Shown here in pieces: positions 8,501-18,262 of a stretch of DNA of 64,000 nucleotides (position 1 is the stretch's first letter; the number at the start of each line of letters is the position of its first letter). The notes below the pieces were generated by a model. It was given only the letters and a program-made list of their open reading frames with translations. It ran no database searches and was not told where the DNA came from. Position numbers and translations under genes: made by a program. The DNA comes from Okeania sp. KiyG1 (GTDB lineage Bacteria; Cyanobacteriota; Cyanobacteriia; Cyanobacteriales; Microcoleaceae). The DNA lies in the NCBI RefSeq assembly GCF_014132355.1, contig NZ_BLZO01000132.1:1-64000 (forward strand). Reading direction: 5' to 3'.

Positions 8501-9832
8501 TCAAATCCCGCCAATAAAAGAATGGGGATTCAGAATATTTTGTGGGTCAAATTGTTGTTTAATTCGGCGCATTATCTCAAGACCATTCTGATTATAACCC
8601 CAAACATCTAGTTTTTCTTTAATGTCTAACGGTGCTGCTAAAACTGTGAGAAATCCACCTTTAGATTCACACCAACGCCGTAATTCTAGAAGAGTTTCAG
8701 GAGTAACAGAATTAAATTTTAATTCTCCCAAACCACTACCTGCATGAATTAATCCTAAACCTGTTTCTAGTGCCGATCGCTCTAAAGTTTCTACAGCTTC
8801 AGTAGGAATAACTCCTATTTTACAGATAATTTCATTTTGCTGATAATTCCAGATGTGTTGTTTTAAATTTTGCCATAATTCTGCTTCATAATCATGGTAA
8901 CGGGTGGAATTTAAACCTAAACTATCTCCCACTTTTAATAATTGATTAGATTGCTCTTCAACACTCTCTATTATGCTTTGAAATCTAACCATTAATCCCA
9001 CACCTTTACCTAAGTCTAATTGTTCTACTAATTTAGTTGAAAGTAAGTCAATAGCAACAGGAGTTAATGCTGAAGATAATAAAGTTTGAGTTGCTTTGGC
9101 AATGTTATTTTTTTCTCCTACTAAAACAACAGTACCGGATGCTTGTTGTTGAGGATAAACTCTCAGAGTAACTTGACTAATGATACCTAATGTGCCATAG
9201 GAACCTGTAAATAATTTCATTAGGTCGTAACCTGCCACATTTTTAACTACCCGTCCTCCCGCTTTAGCAATTTTTCCATCTGATCGCACAAAACTTATAC
9301 CAAGTAGCATATCTCGTACTCCCCGGTAGCGTTGACGTAGGGAACCTGTATCAGCAGTGGCAATGATACCGCCAATAGTAGCAGTTTCTGGATAAGCAGG
9401 GTCGATAGCGATAAATTGACCTGTTTTTGCTAAAGTTTCTTGTAGTTCTGCATATTTCATCCCAGCTTCCACAGTAACAGTTAAGTCACCAACAGCGTGT
9501 TCGATGAGATGGTTGAGGCGATCGCTACTGACAACTATTATTCCTTGTTTGTGAGTAGTTGGGTCTACTTTCATTAACCCTCCCCAATGAACTTTGCTAC
9601 CGCTACCACAAGGTAATATTGCACAATTATTTTTAGCACAGCAGGTAACTATAGTAGAGAGTTGTGCTTGAGTTTCTGGATAGACGATACAGTTGATGGT
9701 AGTGTCGGGAGCGATCGCCTGTGATATTTGTTGTTTTTTTGCTTGGTCTATATCTTGCCACAAACTAATATTGTCTTTGCCGACAATAGTTGCTAATTCT
9801 TGTGCGTTAAATGTATTTTCTTGGGAAATCAC
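8501..9832 (-). CDS. glcE: Glycolate dehydrogenase FAD-binding subunit GlcE
   Basis: This is a FAD-binding oxidoreductase of the GlcD/GlcE group, 443 aa. PCGSGSKVHWGG, ATIGGIIATADTGSLRQRYRG and RDMLLGISFVRSDG form the FAD-binding (PCMH) core, followed by the GGRVVKNVAGYDLMKLFTGS signature. The C-terminus (LDVWGYNQNGLEIMRRIKQQ, then FDPQNILNPHSF) is the family's closing motif. GlcE works with GlcD and GlcF to oxidise photorespiratory glycolate to glyoxylate, passing electrons to the membrane chain. The start is GTG at 9832. GlcD and GlcF are not in the window, which is common in cyanobacteria. The gene stands alone between repeat-rich spacers. Confidence 0.88.
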   Translation of the reverse strand: MISQENTFNAQELATIVGKDNISLWQDIDQAKKQQISQAIAPDTTINCIVYPETQAQLSTIVTCCAKNNCAILPCGSGSKVHWGGLMKVDPTTHKQGIIVVSSDRLNHLIEHAVGDLTVTVEAGMKYAELQETLAKTGQFIAIDPAYPETATIGGIIATADTGSLRQRYRGVRDMLLGISFVRSDGKIAKAGGRVVKNVAGYDLMKLFTGSYGTLGIISQVTLRVYPQQQASGTVVLVGEKNNIAKATQTLLSSALTPVAIDLLSTKLVEQLDLGKGVGLMVRFQSIIESVEEQSNQLLKVGDSLGLNSTRYHDYEAELWQNLKQHIWNYQQNEIICKIGVIPTEAVETLERSALETGLGLIHAGSGLGELKFNSVTPETLLELRRWCESKGGFLTVLAAPLDIKEKLDVWGYNQNGLEIMRRIKQQFDPQNILNPHSFIGGI

Positions 9833-10104
9833 TATGATTAATTATGGATGGTATTTAGTCAAATTATTTTTTTACAGTTAGGGATTTAAAATAATTCCCT
9901 TTTCTTTTTATAGCATATTTGTTGCGTTTATTTGATTGACTTTTTGATCGTTTTATGATATTTACTTATGTAATAATAAATCTCATACTAATACCAAATC
10001 TTAAAAAGTTTGCTATATATTTTTAGTAATGGGAAAGTAGGGAGGTAGGGAGATATGGAGAGGGGGAGGTAGGGAGTGGTGAGATAGCTCAAATAAGCAT
10101 TATT
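9833..10104. other. Spacer between glcE and the EF-hand gene
   Basis: AT-rich sequence divergent between glcE and the EF-hand gene. It contains a purine-rich low-complexity tract (GTAGGGAG-type) at about 10030-10085. I see no gene. Promoters for both flanking genes should lie here or in the adjoining repeat. Confidence 0.5.
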
Positions 10105-10219
10105 AGGACTTACGCAGTGCAACCTATTTTCGTCCGAAGCGACTGACAGGGTTTGCGGAGCAGTCCGTAACTGAAAGAAATCTCAAATCCTAGTTTTTCC
10201 TACTTCATGTGTAAGTCCT
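10105..10219. repeat. Small inverted-repeat element (AGGACTTAC ends)
   Basis: AGGACTTACGCA at 10105 is mirrored by TGTGTAAGTCCT ending at 10219, giving a 115-bp non-coding element that looks like a MITE. No unambiguous target duplication is readable. The EF-hand gene starts 69 bases downstream. Confidence 0.6.
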
Positions 10220-10287
10220 GATTATTATTCAGAAGTAGATTAAATTTTTTCTACTTTTACTGGAGGTTAGATAACGAAAACAAAAAT

Positions 10288-11367
10288 ATGCTTACCACAT
10301 TGCAAAAAAGAAAATGGACGCGTTTGTTTCAAGTCTATGATGCCGATCGAAATGGTACAGTAGAAAAAGATGATTTTGAAGCAATATTTTATAATCTTGC
10401 TCAAGCTCGTAATTTAACTGAGGAAATGCCACAATACCAGCAACTCTATGCAAAGTTTATGGAAGAGTGGGAATATTTGCAAAAAGATGCAGATAAGAAT
10501 GGCAACGGTAAAATTGAGCTAGCAGAATGGCTCCAACACGCCGAACGTCGCATCAATAGTCCAAATATATACCAAATACTTGTTGACCTAGCAAATCTGA
10601 TTTTCGAGTTATTGGATATTGATGGAAATGGGGTTATTGGGGTGGAAGAGTACAAAACTTTTTATTGGAGCTGGCGAATTCCTAAAGATTTAGCTGTAGA
10701 AATTTTTCCTAAGTTAGACCTAAATGGTGATGGCAGTATAACTAAAAAGGAATTCTTGAAATTAGTACGGCAATTTCATCGTAGTGATGACCCTGATGCT
10801 CCCGGAAACTCACTTTTTGCTTTCTATACTACCACACTGCAAAAAAGAAAGTGGACGCGTTTGTTTCAAGTCTATGATGCTGATCGAAATGGTGCAATAG
10901 AAAAAGAAGATTTTGAAGCAATATTTCATAATCTTGCTCAAGCTCGTAATTTAACTGAGGAAATGCCACAATACCAGCAACTCTATGCAAAGTTTATGGA
11001 AGAGTGGGAATATTTGCAAAAAGATGCTGATAAGAATGGCAACGGTAAAATCGAGTTAGCAGAATGGCTCGAACATACCGAGCGTCGCATCAATAGTCCA
11101 AATATATACCAAATACTTGTTGAGATAGCAAATCAAATTTTCGAGTTATTGGATATTGATGGAAATGGGGTTATTGGTTTAGAAGAGTACAAAACTTTTT
11201 ATTGGAGCTGGCGAATTCCTCAAGATTTAGCTGTAGAAATTTTTCCTAAGCTAGACCTAAATGGTGATGGCAGTATAACTAAAAAGGAATTCTTGAAATT
11301 AGTACGGCAATTTCATCGTAGTGATGACCCTGATGATCCTGGGAATTTATTTTTTGCTTATTACTAA
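10288..11367 (+). CDS. Calcium-binding protein with eight EF-hands in two 179-residue units
   Basis: Each unit begins TLQKRKWTRLFQVYDADRNG and holds four EF-hand loops: DADRNGTVEKDD, DKNGNGKIELAE, DIDGNGVIGVEE and DLNGDGSITKKE. The key acidic or Asn residues sit at loop positions 1, 3, 5 and 12 (Asp at 12 in the first). The two units are nearly identical at DNA level and exactly 537 bp apart, so this is a recent in-frame tandem duplication. There is no signal peptide, so a cytosolic Ca2+ buffer or sensor is likely. The usual single-unit relatives (~180 aa) are calcium-binding cyanobacterial proteins. The next gene is secreted and in the same direction, but a ~330-base gap argues against an operon. 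Confidence 0.88.
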   Translation: MLTTLQKRKWTRLFQVYDADRNGTVEKDDFEAIFYNLAQARNLTEEMPQYQQLYAKFMEEWEYLQKDADKNGNGKIELAEWLQHAERRINSPNIYQILVDLANLIFELLDIDGNGVIGVEEYKTFYWSWRIPKDLAVEIFPKLDLNGDGSITKKEFLKLVRQFHRSDDPDAPGNSLFAFYTTTLQKRKWTRLFQVYDADRNGAIEKEDFEAIFHNLAQARNLTEEMPQYQQLYAKFMEEWEYLQKDADKNGNGKIELAEWLEHTERRINSPNIYQILVEIANQIFELLDIDGNGVIGLEEYKTFYWSWRIPQDLAVEIFPKLDLNGDGSITKKEFLKLVRQFHRSDDPDDPGNLFFAYY

Positions 11368-11504
11368 TATAGGAAAATTAATTAGTAATTCTCCATAAAG
11401 TAACTTCCAATAGAAAAATTTTTCTAGTTAATCTCGATAAATATTCATTCAACAGAAAACTGAAAAGAAATGAGATTATGGAAGCTAGAATTTACTAGAT
11501 AAAT

Positions 11505-11583
11505 GAGATTTTCGAGTTATTAGATTTAGATAGGGTTATTGGTCTGGAAGAGTAAAAAAAATTTTGTTGGAGCTTGCGACTTC
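11505..11583 (+). pseudogene. Decayed fragment of a third EF-hand unit
   Basis: Sequence from about 11512 (GAGATTTTCGAGTTATTAGA) to ATTGGTCTGGAAGAGTA and TTGTTGGAGCTTGCGA mirrors the third EF-hand and the following helix of the intact units. It carries an internal deletion in the loop and a stop (TAA) where the units have TAC. It implies the array was once longer or was copied and degraded. The rest of the 11368-11694 gap shows no gene. Confidence 0.65.
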
Positions 11584-11694
11584 TCGCACACTTTCTTGAT
11601 GCACTACTAGAAAATATTAGGCTTGTTAAAGAAGAGATTGGAAATGGGTAAAATAGAAATACCGCAAGTTTCTACTTTTATCAATGGAGGGTGT

Positions 11695-14600
11695 ATGAAA
11701 TGTAAAACGCTTTTAAGTGTAATAGGAAGCATAACATTTTTAGCGATTTGTTCCCCGTCGGCGATCGCTCAACCTAACAGGATAATTCAAAGTAGGTCTA
11801 ATAGTAATCCACTCTATGCGCAAACACAATCTTTAAGGCAGGTAGCTGAAGTATTTCGCCCTATTCTATCTCAACTAAAGCGCGAAACTAGAGTACCAAT
11901 TTTATTGCCTAGTCAAGAAGCTTTTTCATTTCCTATACAAGTTTATGTAGAAGCTAATGGGGAAGCAAATGGCTATAAAATTTCATTGGGCAGCAGACCA
12001 AATTGTGGAGGAGTTACGGTTTGCTTTGTAGGTTATTTAGCTGCAGAAAGAGGTGGAAGAATTATTGGCAGTCGCGGCGGTGAGTCAAAAGAAGTGCGTC
12101 TCACACAAGGAATTACTGGATACTTGAGTATGCCTGTGTCGAGGGGTCGTTACAAAGCACCAACAATAATAAATTGGCTATTTCAAGGGGTTCTTTATAC
12201 AATTCAAATACGAGGAGAAAATCCAGAAGCATACATGATTGAGTTAGCTAACTCGGCAATAGAGTTTGGATTACAAAATTCTCAGGTTGATCGAAGTTCC
12301 TCTGAAGGTAGGTCAATTTTTAAACCAATACTTAGGGATATTCAAGAGCAACTTCCTTCTAATTGGGTAATGCGCTTACCATCTGATATTGTAATGACTC
12401 GCGCTGACGGTACAAGAGTTCCTATTTACGCAAGGGTGAAACCCTCAAGAGACAGTAGTTACAATTACTTTAGAATTATCTTGACATCTCGCCCTAACTG
12501 TCAAGCAAGAGCTTGCCTATTTGGCCTATTAGCAACATTTTCTAAGGAAGATTTACCTAGCTACTCTAATTGGATAAACAGTTTCTCTTCAAAATATCGA
12601 CGAGTTGCTCCTATCACTTTAGCAAATGGTATTCGAGGTACTTATGCTCAAGTTGACCCAAGGGGAGCATCTACTGGTCCTTTTGGAGTTGGTCCTTTTG
12701 GAGTGGTGTTGTGGGAACAAGACAATCAGGTATTTTTCGTGTCTTTAGGGTATGCATCGAGTATTGAAGAAGGGAAAGAGGACGTAATCCTAGCAGCAAT
12801 GTCAATGGCTAAAGAGCCTCCTATTGCCAGTATAAATCAACCAAAAATAGCTAGACGATCGCCGTCTGAGAATAGGTCAATTTTTCAACCAATACTGAGG
12901 GATATTCAACAACAACTTCCTTCTAATTGGGTAATGCGCTTGCCATCTGATATTGTAATGACTCGCGATGACAGTACAAGAGTTCTTATTTACGCAAATG
13001 TGGAACCCTCCAGAGGAAGAGAAAATTACTTGAGAATTAGCTTGACATCTCGCCCCAACTGTCAACCTAGAGCTTGTCAAATTGGCTATTTAGCAACATT
13101 TTCTAAGGAAGATAATACCTACTCTGACTGGATGAACAGTTACTCTTCAAAATACCGACGAGTTGCTCCTATCACTTTAGCAAATGGTATTCGAGGTACT
13201 TACATTGATACCGATCCAAGAGGGGCATCTACCGGACCTTTTGGAGTGGTGTTGTGGGAGCAAGACAATCAGGTATTTTTGGTGTCTTTAGGGTATGCCT
13301 CAAAAAACACTCAACAAAGCAAACAAGAGACTATCCGAGTAGCAATGTCAATGGCTAAAGAGCGTCCTATTGCCAGTATAAATCAACCAAGAATAGCCAG
13401 ACGATCGCCCGTCAAAACCTACAACAACGCCAGAGAATTAGGAATGGCACAATTCTTGCAAGGAAAACAAGAACTAATATCTGCCCTAGAAAAATTAAAA
13501 CGTGCCGCCAAGCAAGAATACGAAACAAACATCGACTCTTTCAATCTCAATCTTTTAAAAGAAACGGTAACAACACTCAGCCCAGTAGAATGTCGTGCCG
13601 TAGGAGTAGAATGCGAAAGAAAAGGAATTTCTTACGCCGATTATCTGGAACTAAAAATGAAGTACAAACTACAACCAGATATTTACAAGAATGGCTACAA
13701 AATCTTTGATGCAGTAGCTGAATACCAAAAACTGCTGAATAACGACAACCGATATGGCGGAACCCAAGCAAGCGATCGGCTATATTCTATAGAGCAAGAA
13801 ATTAAGCAGGAAATAGCAGAAAAGTGGGGAGAACAAGAAGAAAAATTGAATCGAACTACCTTGGAAAACTTGGTGTTAGCAGGGAGGCAAGCATTGGAAG
13901 ACTCAGGGGAAATGTTAGGCGATCTATTGTTCACCACAATAATTCCTAAATCAATTCCAAGCATATTAGACATGGAAGGAGTTGCTGAAGAGATGTCCAA
14001 GGGCCTCCCAAAGTTTATGAGAATATTAGAGAAAAGGTTTGGAATCAAACCAGACAGTGATGAGGTTGAACCAACAGCTCTTTTCGTTGAAATGTCTCCT
14101 GAAGGATTAAAATTTTTGGCAGGCTATCCAAAATATGCTTTTGCCGTAGTAGAATTCACGAAAAGTTTAAGCCAAAATTTCGCAGAGGGTAATACCGATG
14201 GTATCAATAAAACTTGTACTAAGATGGCTGAAGAAACTCTAGAATTTCTCAATAATTTTGATGATTTTCCTGGCTATGCTCCCAAAGAACTAGCTTCTAT
14301 TTCCAAGGCTAGTCGAGAAATTATGGAAACTTCCGATGTACTAGAAAAACCTGAAGTTAGACAACTTTTAGATGATTTTGATAAACTAAATTTGCAGGTA
14401 GCACAACTCAGTGCCACTCTAGACATGATAGACGCAGTAATTTCCTTGATAAATAAGAAAGTTATATCAAAAGAACAACAAGTTGTTCAAACATTAGGCA
14501 AAATGACTAAGTGGCAACTTCTAGCAAAGTTCTTACAAAAAACCCTAAAAGATTTGATAGCTGACGGAACTAAGCACACCTATAAAAATGATTTGCAGAG

Positions 14601-14787
14601 GACTTATCCCCGATTTCTATTTAACTACGAACGCAACCAAATAGCAATTGAAGGGTTATCTAAATTTCTTGATAAATCTGCCGAAGAAGTGGGAGAATAT
14701 TTAATCAAAGCAAGGAGCGATGTTATTGTCCGTCAAGCCGATGGTAAAATAGCCGTAATGACTGATAAGGTTTTATCTCCACCTTAA
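11695..14787 (+). CDS. Secreted 1,030-residue repeat protein of unknown function
   Basis: I chose ATG 11695 over an upstream in-frame ATG at 11623 because GGAGG lies 5 bases before it and it begins a clear signal peptide (MKCKTLLSVIGSITFLAI, cleavage after AIA). The first ~560 residues hold three copies of a domain of roughly 170 residues. Copies 2 and 3 (IFKPILRDIQEQLPSNWVMR and IFQPILRDIQQQLPSNWVMR) are close, copy 1 (VFRPILSQLKRETRVPILLP) is divergent. Each contains SRPNCxxxxC, a likely disulfide. The C-terminal half is long, helical and charged, without recognisable catalytic motifs. It is probably periplasmic or exported. I do not recognise the family. Confidence 0.75.
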   Translation: MKCKTLLSVIGSITFLAICSPSAIAQPNRIIQSRSNSNPLYAQTQSLRQVAEVFRPILSQLKRETRVPILLPSQEAFSFPIQVYVEANGEANGYKISLGSRPNCGGVTVCFVGYLAAERGGRIIGSRGGESKEVRLTQGITGYLSMPVSRGRYKAPTIINWLFQGVLYTIQIRGENPEAYMIELANSAIEFGLQNSQVDRSSSEGRSIFKPILRDIQEQLPSNWVMRLPSDIVMTRADGTRVPIYARVKPSRDSSYNYFRIILTSRPNCQARACLFGLLATFSKEDLPSYSNWINSFSSKYRRVAPITLANGIRGTYAQVDPRGASTGPFGVGPFGVVLWEQDNQVFFVSLGYASSIEEGKEDVILAAMSMAKEPPIASINQPKIARRSPSENRSIFQPILRDIQQQLPSNWVMRLPSDIVMTRDDSTRVLIYANVEPSRGRENYLRISLTSRPNCQPRACQIGYLATFSKEDNTYSDWMNSYSSKYRRVAPITLANGIRGTYIDTDPRGASTGPFGVVLWEQDNQVFLVSLGYASKNTQQSKQETIRVAMSMAKERPIASINQPRIARRSPVKTYNNARELGMAQFLQGKQELISALEKLKRAAKQEYETNIDSFNLNLLKETVTTLSPVECRAVGVECERKGISYADYLELKMKYKLQPDIYKNGYKIFDAVAEYQKLLNNDNRYGGTQASDRLYSIEQEIKQEIAEKWGEQEEKLNRTTLENLVLAGRQALEDSGEMLGDLLFTTIIPKSIPSILDMEGVAEEMSKGLPKFMRILEKRFGIKPDSDEVEPTALFVEMSPEGLKFLAGYPKYAFAVVEFTKSLSQNFAEGNTDGINKTCTKMAEETLEFLNNFDDFPGYAPKELASISKASREIMETSDVLEKPEVRQLLDDFDKLNLQVAQLSATLDMIDAVISLINKKVISKEQQVVQTLGKMTKWQLLAKFLQKTLKDLIADGTKHTYKNDLQRTYPRFLFNYERNQIAIEGLSKFLDKSAEEVGEYLIKARSDVIVRQADGKIAVMTDKVLSPP

Positions 14788-14857
14788 GCTAATTAACTAT
14801 GTAAAAAAAAACCTCTGGACTACCTCTTCTTTCTTACTGACAATCGCCATATAATGC

Positions 14858-14884
14858 GTAGGGGCGAATGGCCATTCGCCCTCT
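14858..14884. terminator. Palindrome between convergent genes (GTAGGGGCGAA type)
   Basis: GTAGGGGCGAATGG pairs with CCATTCGCCCT. It lies midway between the convergent ends at 14787 and 14927, so it could serve as a bidirectional terminator. The same palindrome family occurs at ~8208 and inside glsF (62582-62609), so it is also a dispersed repeat. Confidence 0.55.
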
Positions 14885-14926
14885 TATCTTTAATGCTGAA
14901 TAACACCGATGTTAACTGGTTTGATA

Positions 14927-15592
14927 TTAAACCTGACGATAAGCAATTACAACATAAAAAGGGTCGCCCCCTCCTAAACCTAACATCTGCAAAAAACTAG
15001 GTACATTTGACTTTTGAGAAATTACCTCTACTTGACTAAAACCTGGAACTTCATTAGCACTTTTTACACTGTCAAAATAACGCTTTACTAACTCTACTCT
15101 TGAAGTTTCTGAACCATCTCGCCAAGCACTAATAGCCTTCTGATAAAACATTCGATTAGAAAAGCTAATAATTGCTATGCCGCCAGGTTTCAAAATTCGA
15201 TAAATTTCATAAAATATAGCATCAGGATATTGCAAATATTGAATAGAAACACAATTAACAACGGCATCAAAATCTTTGTCAGGAAAAGGTAGTTTTAAAT
15301 CCTTGTTTAAATCTTGAACAAAGTAATGATTTAATTGACGATTTTTAGCCAACTCCTCCTCATTCATACCATGGCCTTCAACATGAGCAAATTCCATATC
15401 CTGTGGTAAATGAGAAACCCAACTACTCATCATATCTAAAATCCGAGTATTAGGTTTTAGGCGATCGCGATATAAACTTGTCAACTGGTCAATAAACCCT
15501 TCATCCACATGAGTAACAAACCTAGGGTAAGAATAAAACAGGCGATCGTCAGAGTCATCTAACTTCGTGCGTTGATTAGCTTGCAGTAACAT
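14927..15592 (-). CDS. Class I SAM-dependent methyltransferase
   Basis: A compact 221-aa Rossmann methyltransferase. RILDMMSSWVSHLP is a variant motif I lacking the usual GxGxG glycines. DKDFDAVVNCVSIQYLQYPD is the motif-IV region, and EIYRILKPGGIAIISFSNRM is the motif-V/VI region shared with the Methyltransf_11 family. The family knows many small-molecule acceptors and the substrate cannot be read. It is convergent with the upstream secreted protein and separated by a palindrome. No operon partners. Confidence 0.8.
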   Translation of the reverse strand: MLLQANQRTKLDDSDDRLFYSYPRFVTHVDEGFIDQLTSLYRDRLKPNTRILDMMSSWVSHLPQDMEFAHVEGHGMNEEELAKNRQLNHYFVQDLNKDLKLPFPDKDFDAVVNCVSIQYLQYPDAIFYEIYRILKPGGIAIISFSNRMFYQKAISAWRDGSETSRVELVKRYFDSVKSANEVPGFSQVEVISQKSNVPSFLQMLGLGGGDPFYVVIAYRQV

Positions 15593-15724
15593 AAATAGTC
15601 AAGGAGGGTTTACACTACATAATCTATTTTATCCAAATGTTATGAATTGTAAAGTAAGCTATACAATAAAAAATGTATAGCAATAGCTAGAACAGTTAGG
15701 ACAGAGACTGAATAATGATCTTTA

Positions 15725-15932
15725 GGCGTTGCTGAATTGAAGTATGAATGCGCGATTGTTTGGTTCAAGTCCACGCCCCCGCGCATCCCCCGTTCAACAA
15801 AAAGCGCAGCAACATCTGGCTTCCCCCGATCTTCGGGGGACGGGAGGGGGTTCAAGGGGGACTTTTAGAGTTTTATTCCCCCCAAAATTGGGGGGTTAGG
15901 GGGGCAAAATCATACCCAGAATCAGCAACGCC
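15725..15932. mobile_element. MITE family C (GGCGTTGCTGA ends), copy 1, with 8-bp TSD GATCTTTA
   Basis: Ends GGCGTTGCTGA and TCAGCAACGCC are perfect inverse copies, and both are bordered by GATCTTTA (15717-15724 and 15933-15940). At 208 bp it is too short for a transposase. The interior has a CCCCCGATCTTCGGGGG-type hairpin and G-rich text. It fills most of the spacer between the methyltransferase and the S9 peptidase. Confidence 0.88.
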
Positions 15933-16029
15933 GATCTTTAGACAGATGAAATGTTTTTCAATCTTTTGCCTGTTGCCTATTCCTGTTGCCTACTATGCAA
16001 CTTCAGTAAATCAAATATTCAACTAAAAT

Positions 16030-17928
16030 ATGACCACAACAACTGCAGAAAAAATTACAACCAAACTTCCTCCCCTGATTCCCCGTGAAATTTTGTTTGG
16101 CAACCCCGAACGTACCAGTCCCAAACTTTCACCCGACGGCAAATATCTGGCATACATTGCTCCAGATGAAAAAAATGTCTTGCAAATATGGGTACGAACA
16201 ATAGGTCAAGAAGACGACCGCCAACTCACTGCCGACAAAAAACGGGGCATTCGGATGTATTTCTGGACTTACAATGAAGACCAACTAATATATCTTCAAG
16301 ATGCTGATGGAGACGAAAACTATCATCTCTATCAAGTCAATATTCAATCAAATATGGTGCGCGACCTCACCCCATTCCAGGGAGTCAAAGCACAAGTAAT
16401 AGATTTAGACCGTAATTTCCCTGACCAAATATTGGTGGGTCTAAACCTGAAAAACCCCCAAACTTTCGATGTTTACCGCATCAACCTCAATAATGGTGCA
16501 GTAGAATTTGACACCCATAACCCAGGCAATATTATTGCTTGGACTGCTGATGCAAAATTTCAAATCCTGGCTGCAGCAACCATCACAAAGGATGGAGGTT
16601 CGGATTTACTGTATCGCGAAACCACAGAAAAACCTTGGGAAACTATCCGTCAGTGGGGGCCAGATGAAGAAGGAGGCCCGAGTTTCTTCTCCAATGATGG
16701 CAAAATTCTATATATATCAGCTAACCATGATGCTAATGCTATACGTTTACTAGGTCTCGATCTTGCCACTCGCGAAGAAAAAGTAATTGCTGAAGACTCT
16801 CAATATGACATTAGTGGCAGTTTGACTCATCCTATTACTCGTGCCATTGAAGCAGTGGGTTTCTACAAAGATAAATTAGAATGGCAGATTCTAGATGATA
16901 GCATTGCTGCAGATTTTGAATTTCTCAAGCAAGCACACAAAGGTGAGTTTCGCATCGTTAGTCGTACCTTAGAAGACAATAACTGGTTGGTAACTTATTT
17001 TACTGATGACGGACCTGTTTATTATCACACTTACGACCGCACTGCTAAAACAATAACTTTCCTCTTTAGCAACCAACCCCAACTCGAAGGTTTACAGTTG
17101 GCGTCAATGGAACCTATTTCCTACACTGCTAGGGATGGTCTAACTATTCATGGTTATCTGACTAAACCTGTAGGTGTTCCAACTCCTGCGCCAGCAGTGC
17201 TTTTAGTTCATGGGGGACCATGGGCGCGGGATACCTGGGGTTATAGATCGCAAACTCAGTGGTTAGCTAACCGAGGTTATGTTGTATTGCAAATTAATTT
17301 CCGGGGTTCGACTGGTTACGGTAAAGATTTTCTCAATGCTGGTAACCGGGAATGGGGAGCGAAAATGCACGACGATCTAATTGATGGAGTTAACTGGTTA
17401 GTTGAAAAGGGTATTGCTGACAAGGATAAAGTTGCTATCATGGGTGGTTCTTATGGTGGTTATGCAACATTAGCAGGGTTGACTTTTACCCCAGAAGTGT
17501 TTGCTGCTGGTGTGGATATTGTCGGACCGAGTAATTTGATCACTTTAATGCAAACTATTCCTCCTTATTGGGAACCTTTGAAGAAAGTCTTTTTCCATCG
17601 TGTGGGAAATTTGGAAACTGAAGCAGAATTTTTGAAGTCGCGATCGCCTCTGTTTTTTGTAGATAAAATTGAGAAACCTTTGTTAATAGGTCAAGGAGCA
17701 AATGACCCACGGGTGAAAGAGTCAGAAAGTACGCAAATTGTTAAGGCAATGGAAGACGCGGGTAAACCGATCGAATATGTACTATATACAGATGAAGGAC
17801 ATGGTTTTGCCCGTCCAGAAAACCGTTTACATTTTTACGCGATCGCCGAGGAATTTTTGGCAAAGTATCTGGGTGGAATATTTGAACCAGTAGGGAATAT
17901 AGAAGGTCACTCTGGTGTAGTTCGTTAG
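16030..17928 (+). CDS. S9 family serine peptidase (acylaminoacyl-peptidase/dipeptidyl type, S9C)
   Basis: Residues ~25-370 form a WD/PD40-like beta-propeller (SPKLSPDGKYLAYIAPDEK). Residues ~375-620 are the alpha/beta-hydrolase domain. The triad is Ser474 in MGGSYGGYATLAG, Asp559 in GQGANDPRVKESES and His591 in DEGHGFARPENR. HGGPWARDTWGY marks the oxyanion region. At 632 aa it is the normal length. No signal peptide, so it is a cytosolic oligopeptidase that cuts short peptides or acylated N-termini. It stands alone, and the 3' side is low-complexity repeat DNA. Family assignment is firm; exact specificity is not. Confidence 0.92.
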   Translation: MTTTTAEKITTKLPPLIPREILFGNPERTSPKLSPDGKYLAYIAPDEKNVLQIWVRTIGQEDDRQLTADKKRGIRMYFWTYNEDQLIYLQDADGDENYHLYQVNIQSNMVRDLTPFQGVKAQVIDLDRNFPDQILVGLNLKNPQTFDVYRINLNNGAVEFDTHNPGNIIAWTADAKFQILAAATITKDGGSDLLYRETTEKPWETIRQWGPDEEGGPSFFSNDGKILYISANHDANAIRLLGLDLATREEKVIAEDSQYDISGSLTHPITRAIEAVGFYKDKLEWQILDDSIAADFEFLKQAHKGEFRIVSRTLEDNNWLVTYFTDDGPVYYHTYDRTAKTITFLFSNQPQLEGLQLASMEPISYTARDGLTIHGYLTKPVGVPTPAPAVLLVHGGPWARDTWGYRSQTQWLANRGYVVLQINFRGSTGYGKDFLNAGNREWGAKMHDDLIDGVNWLVEKGIADKDKVAIMGGSYGGYATLAGLTFTPEVFAAGVDIVGPSNLITLMQTIPPYWEPLKKVFFHRVGNLETEAEFLKSRSPLFFVDKIEKPLLIGQGANDPRVKESESTQIVKAMEDAGKPIEYVLYTDEGHGFARPENRLHFYAIAEEFLAKYLGGIFEPVGNIEGHSGVVR

Positions 17929-17929
17929 A

Positions 17930-18035
17930 GTGCGGGAGTGGGGGAGTAGGGGAGCGGGGAGTGGGGGAGTGTTGGGAGATGGGGAGATGGGGAGATGGGG
18001 AGATGGGGAGTAGGAGAGTAGGAGAGTAGGAAAGA
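17930..18035. repeat. G-rich low-complexity tract (GAGTGGGG / GATGGGGA units)
   Basis: Short iterations of GAGTGGGG, then 8-base GATGGGGA, then GAGTAG, directly after the peptidase stop. Several G runs on the plus strand could favour quadruplex formation. No gene. Confidence 0.7.
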
Positions 18036-18140
18036 AACTGAAATACCTCTTTCTTTTACAATGCAGCACCACCCAAAAGTTTCAAACTCACACAACGCAA
18101 TATTTTTCCTTTTTTGTTGTGAAATACATCCTCTTTCTTT

Positions 18141-18262
18141 GGCGTTGCATAATTGCGGGATGATTTTGTCAGAGAGCAAAAACCATAATCCCCCTGTCTG
18201 CGTGTCTCCGTGTCCCCGTGTCCCCGTGGAGCGCCGAAATCATCCCAGTATTCAGCAACGCC
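18141..18262. mobile_element. MITE family C, copy 2, with 8-bp TSD CTTTCTTT
   Basis: The left end GGCGTTGCATAATTGCGGGA and right-end TCCCAGTATTCAGCAACGCC are imperfect inverse copies. CTTTCTTT flanks both sides (18133-18140, 18263-18270). 122 bp long. The interior has the iterated GTGTCTCCGTGTCCCCGTG. Its structure and TSD length match the copy at 15725-15932. Confidence 0.88.

Noticed and set aside
16508-16753. 81-aa frame inside the S9 peptidase gene
   Set aside because: Out-of-frame shadow without a ribosome site or conserved features.
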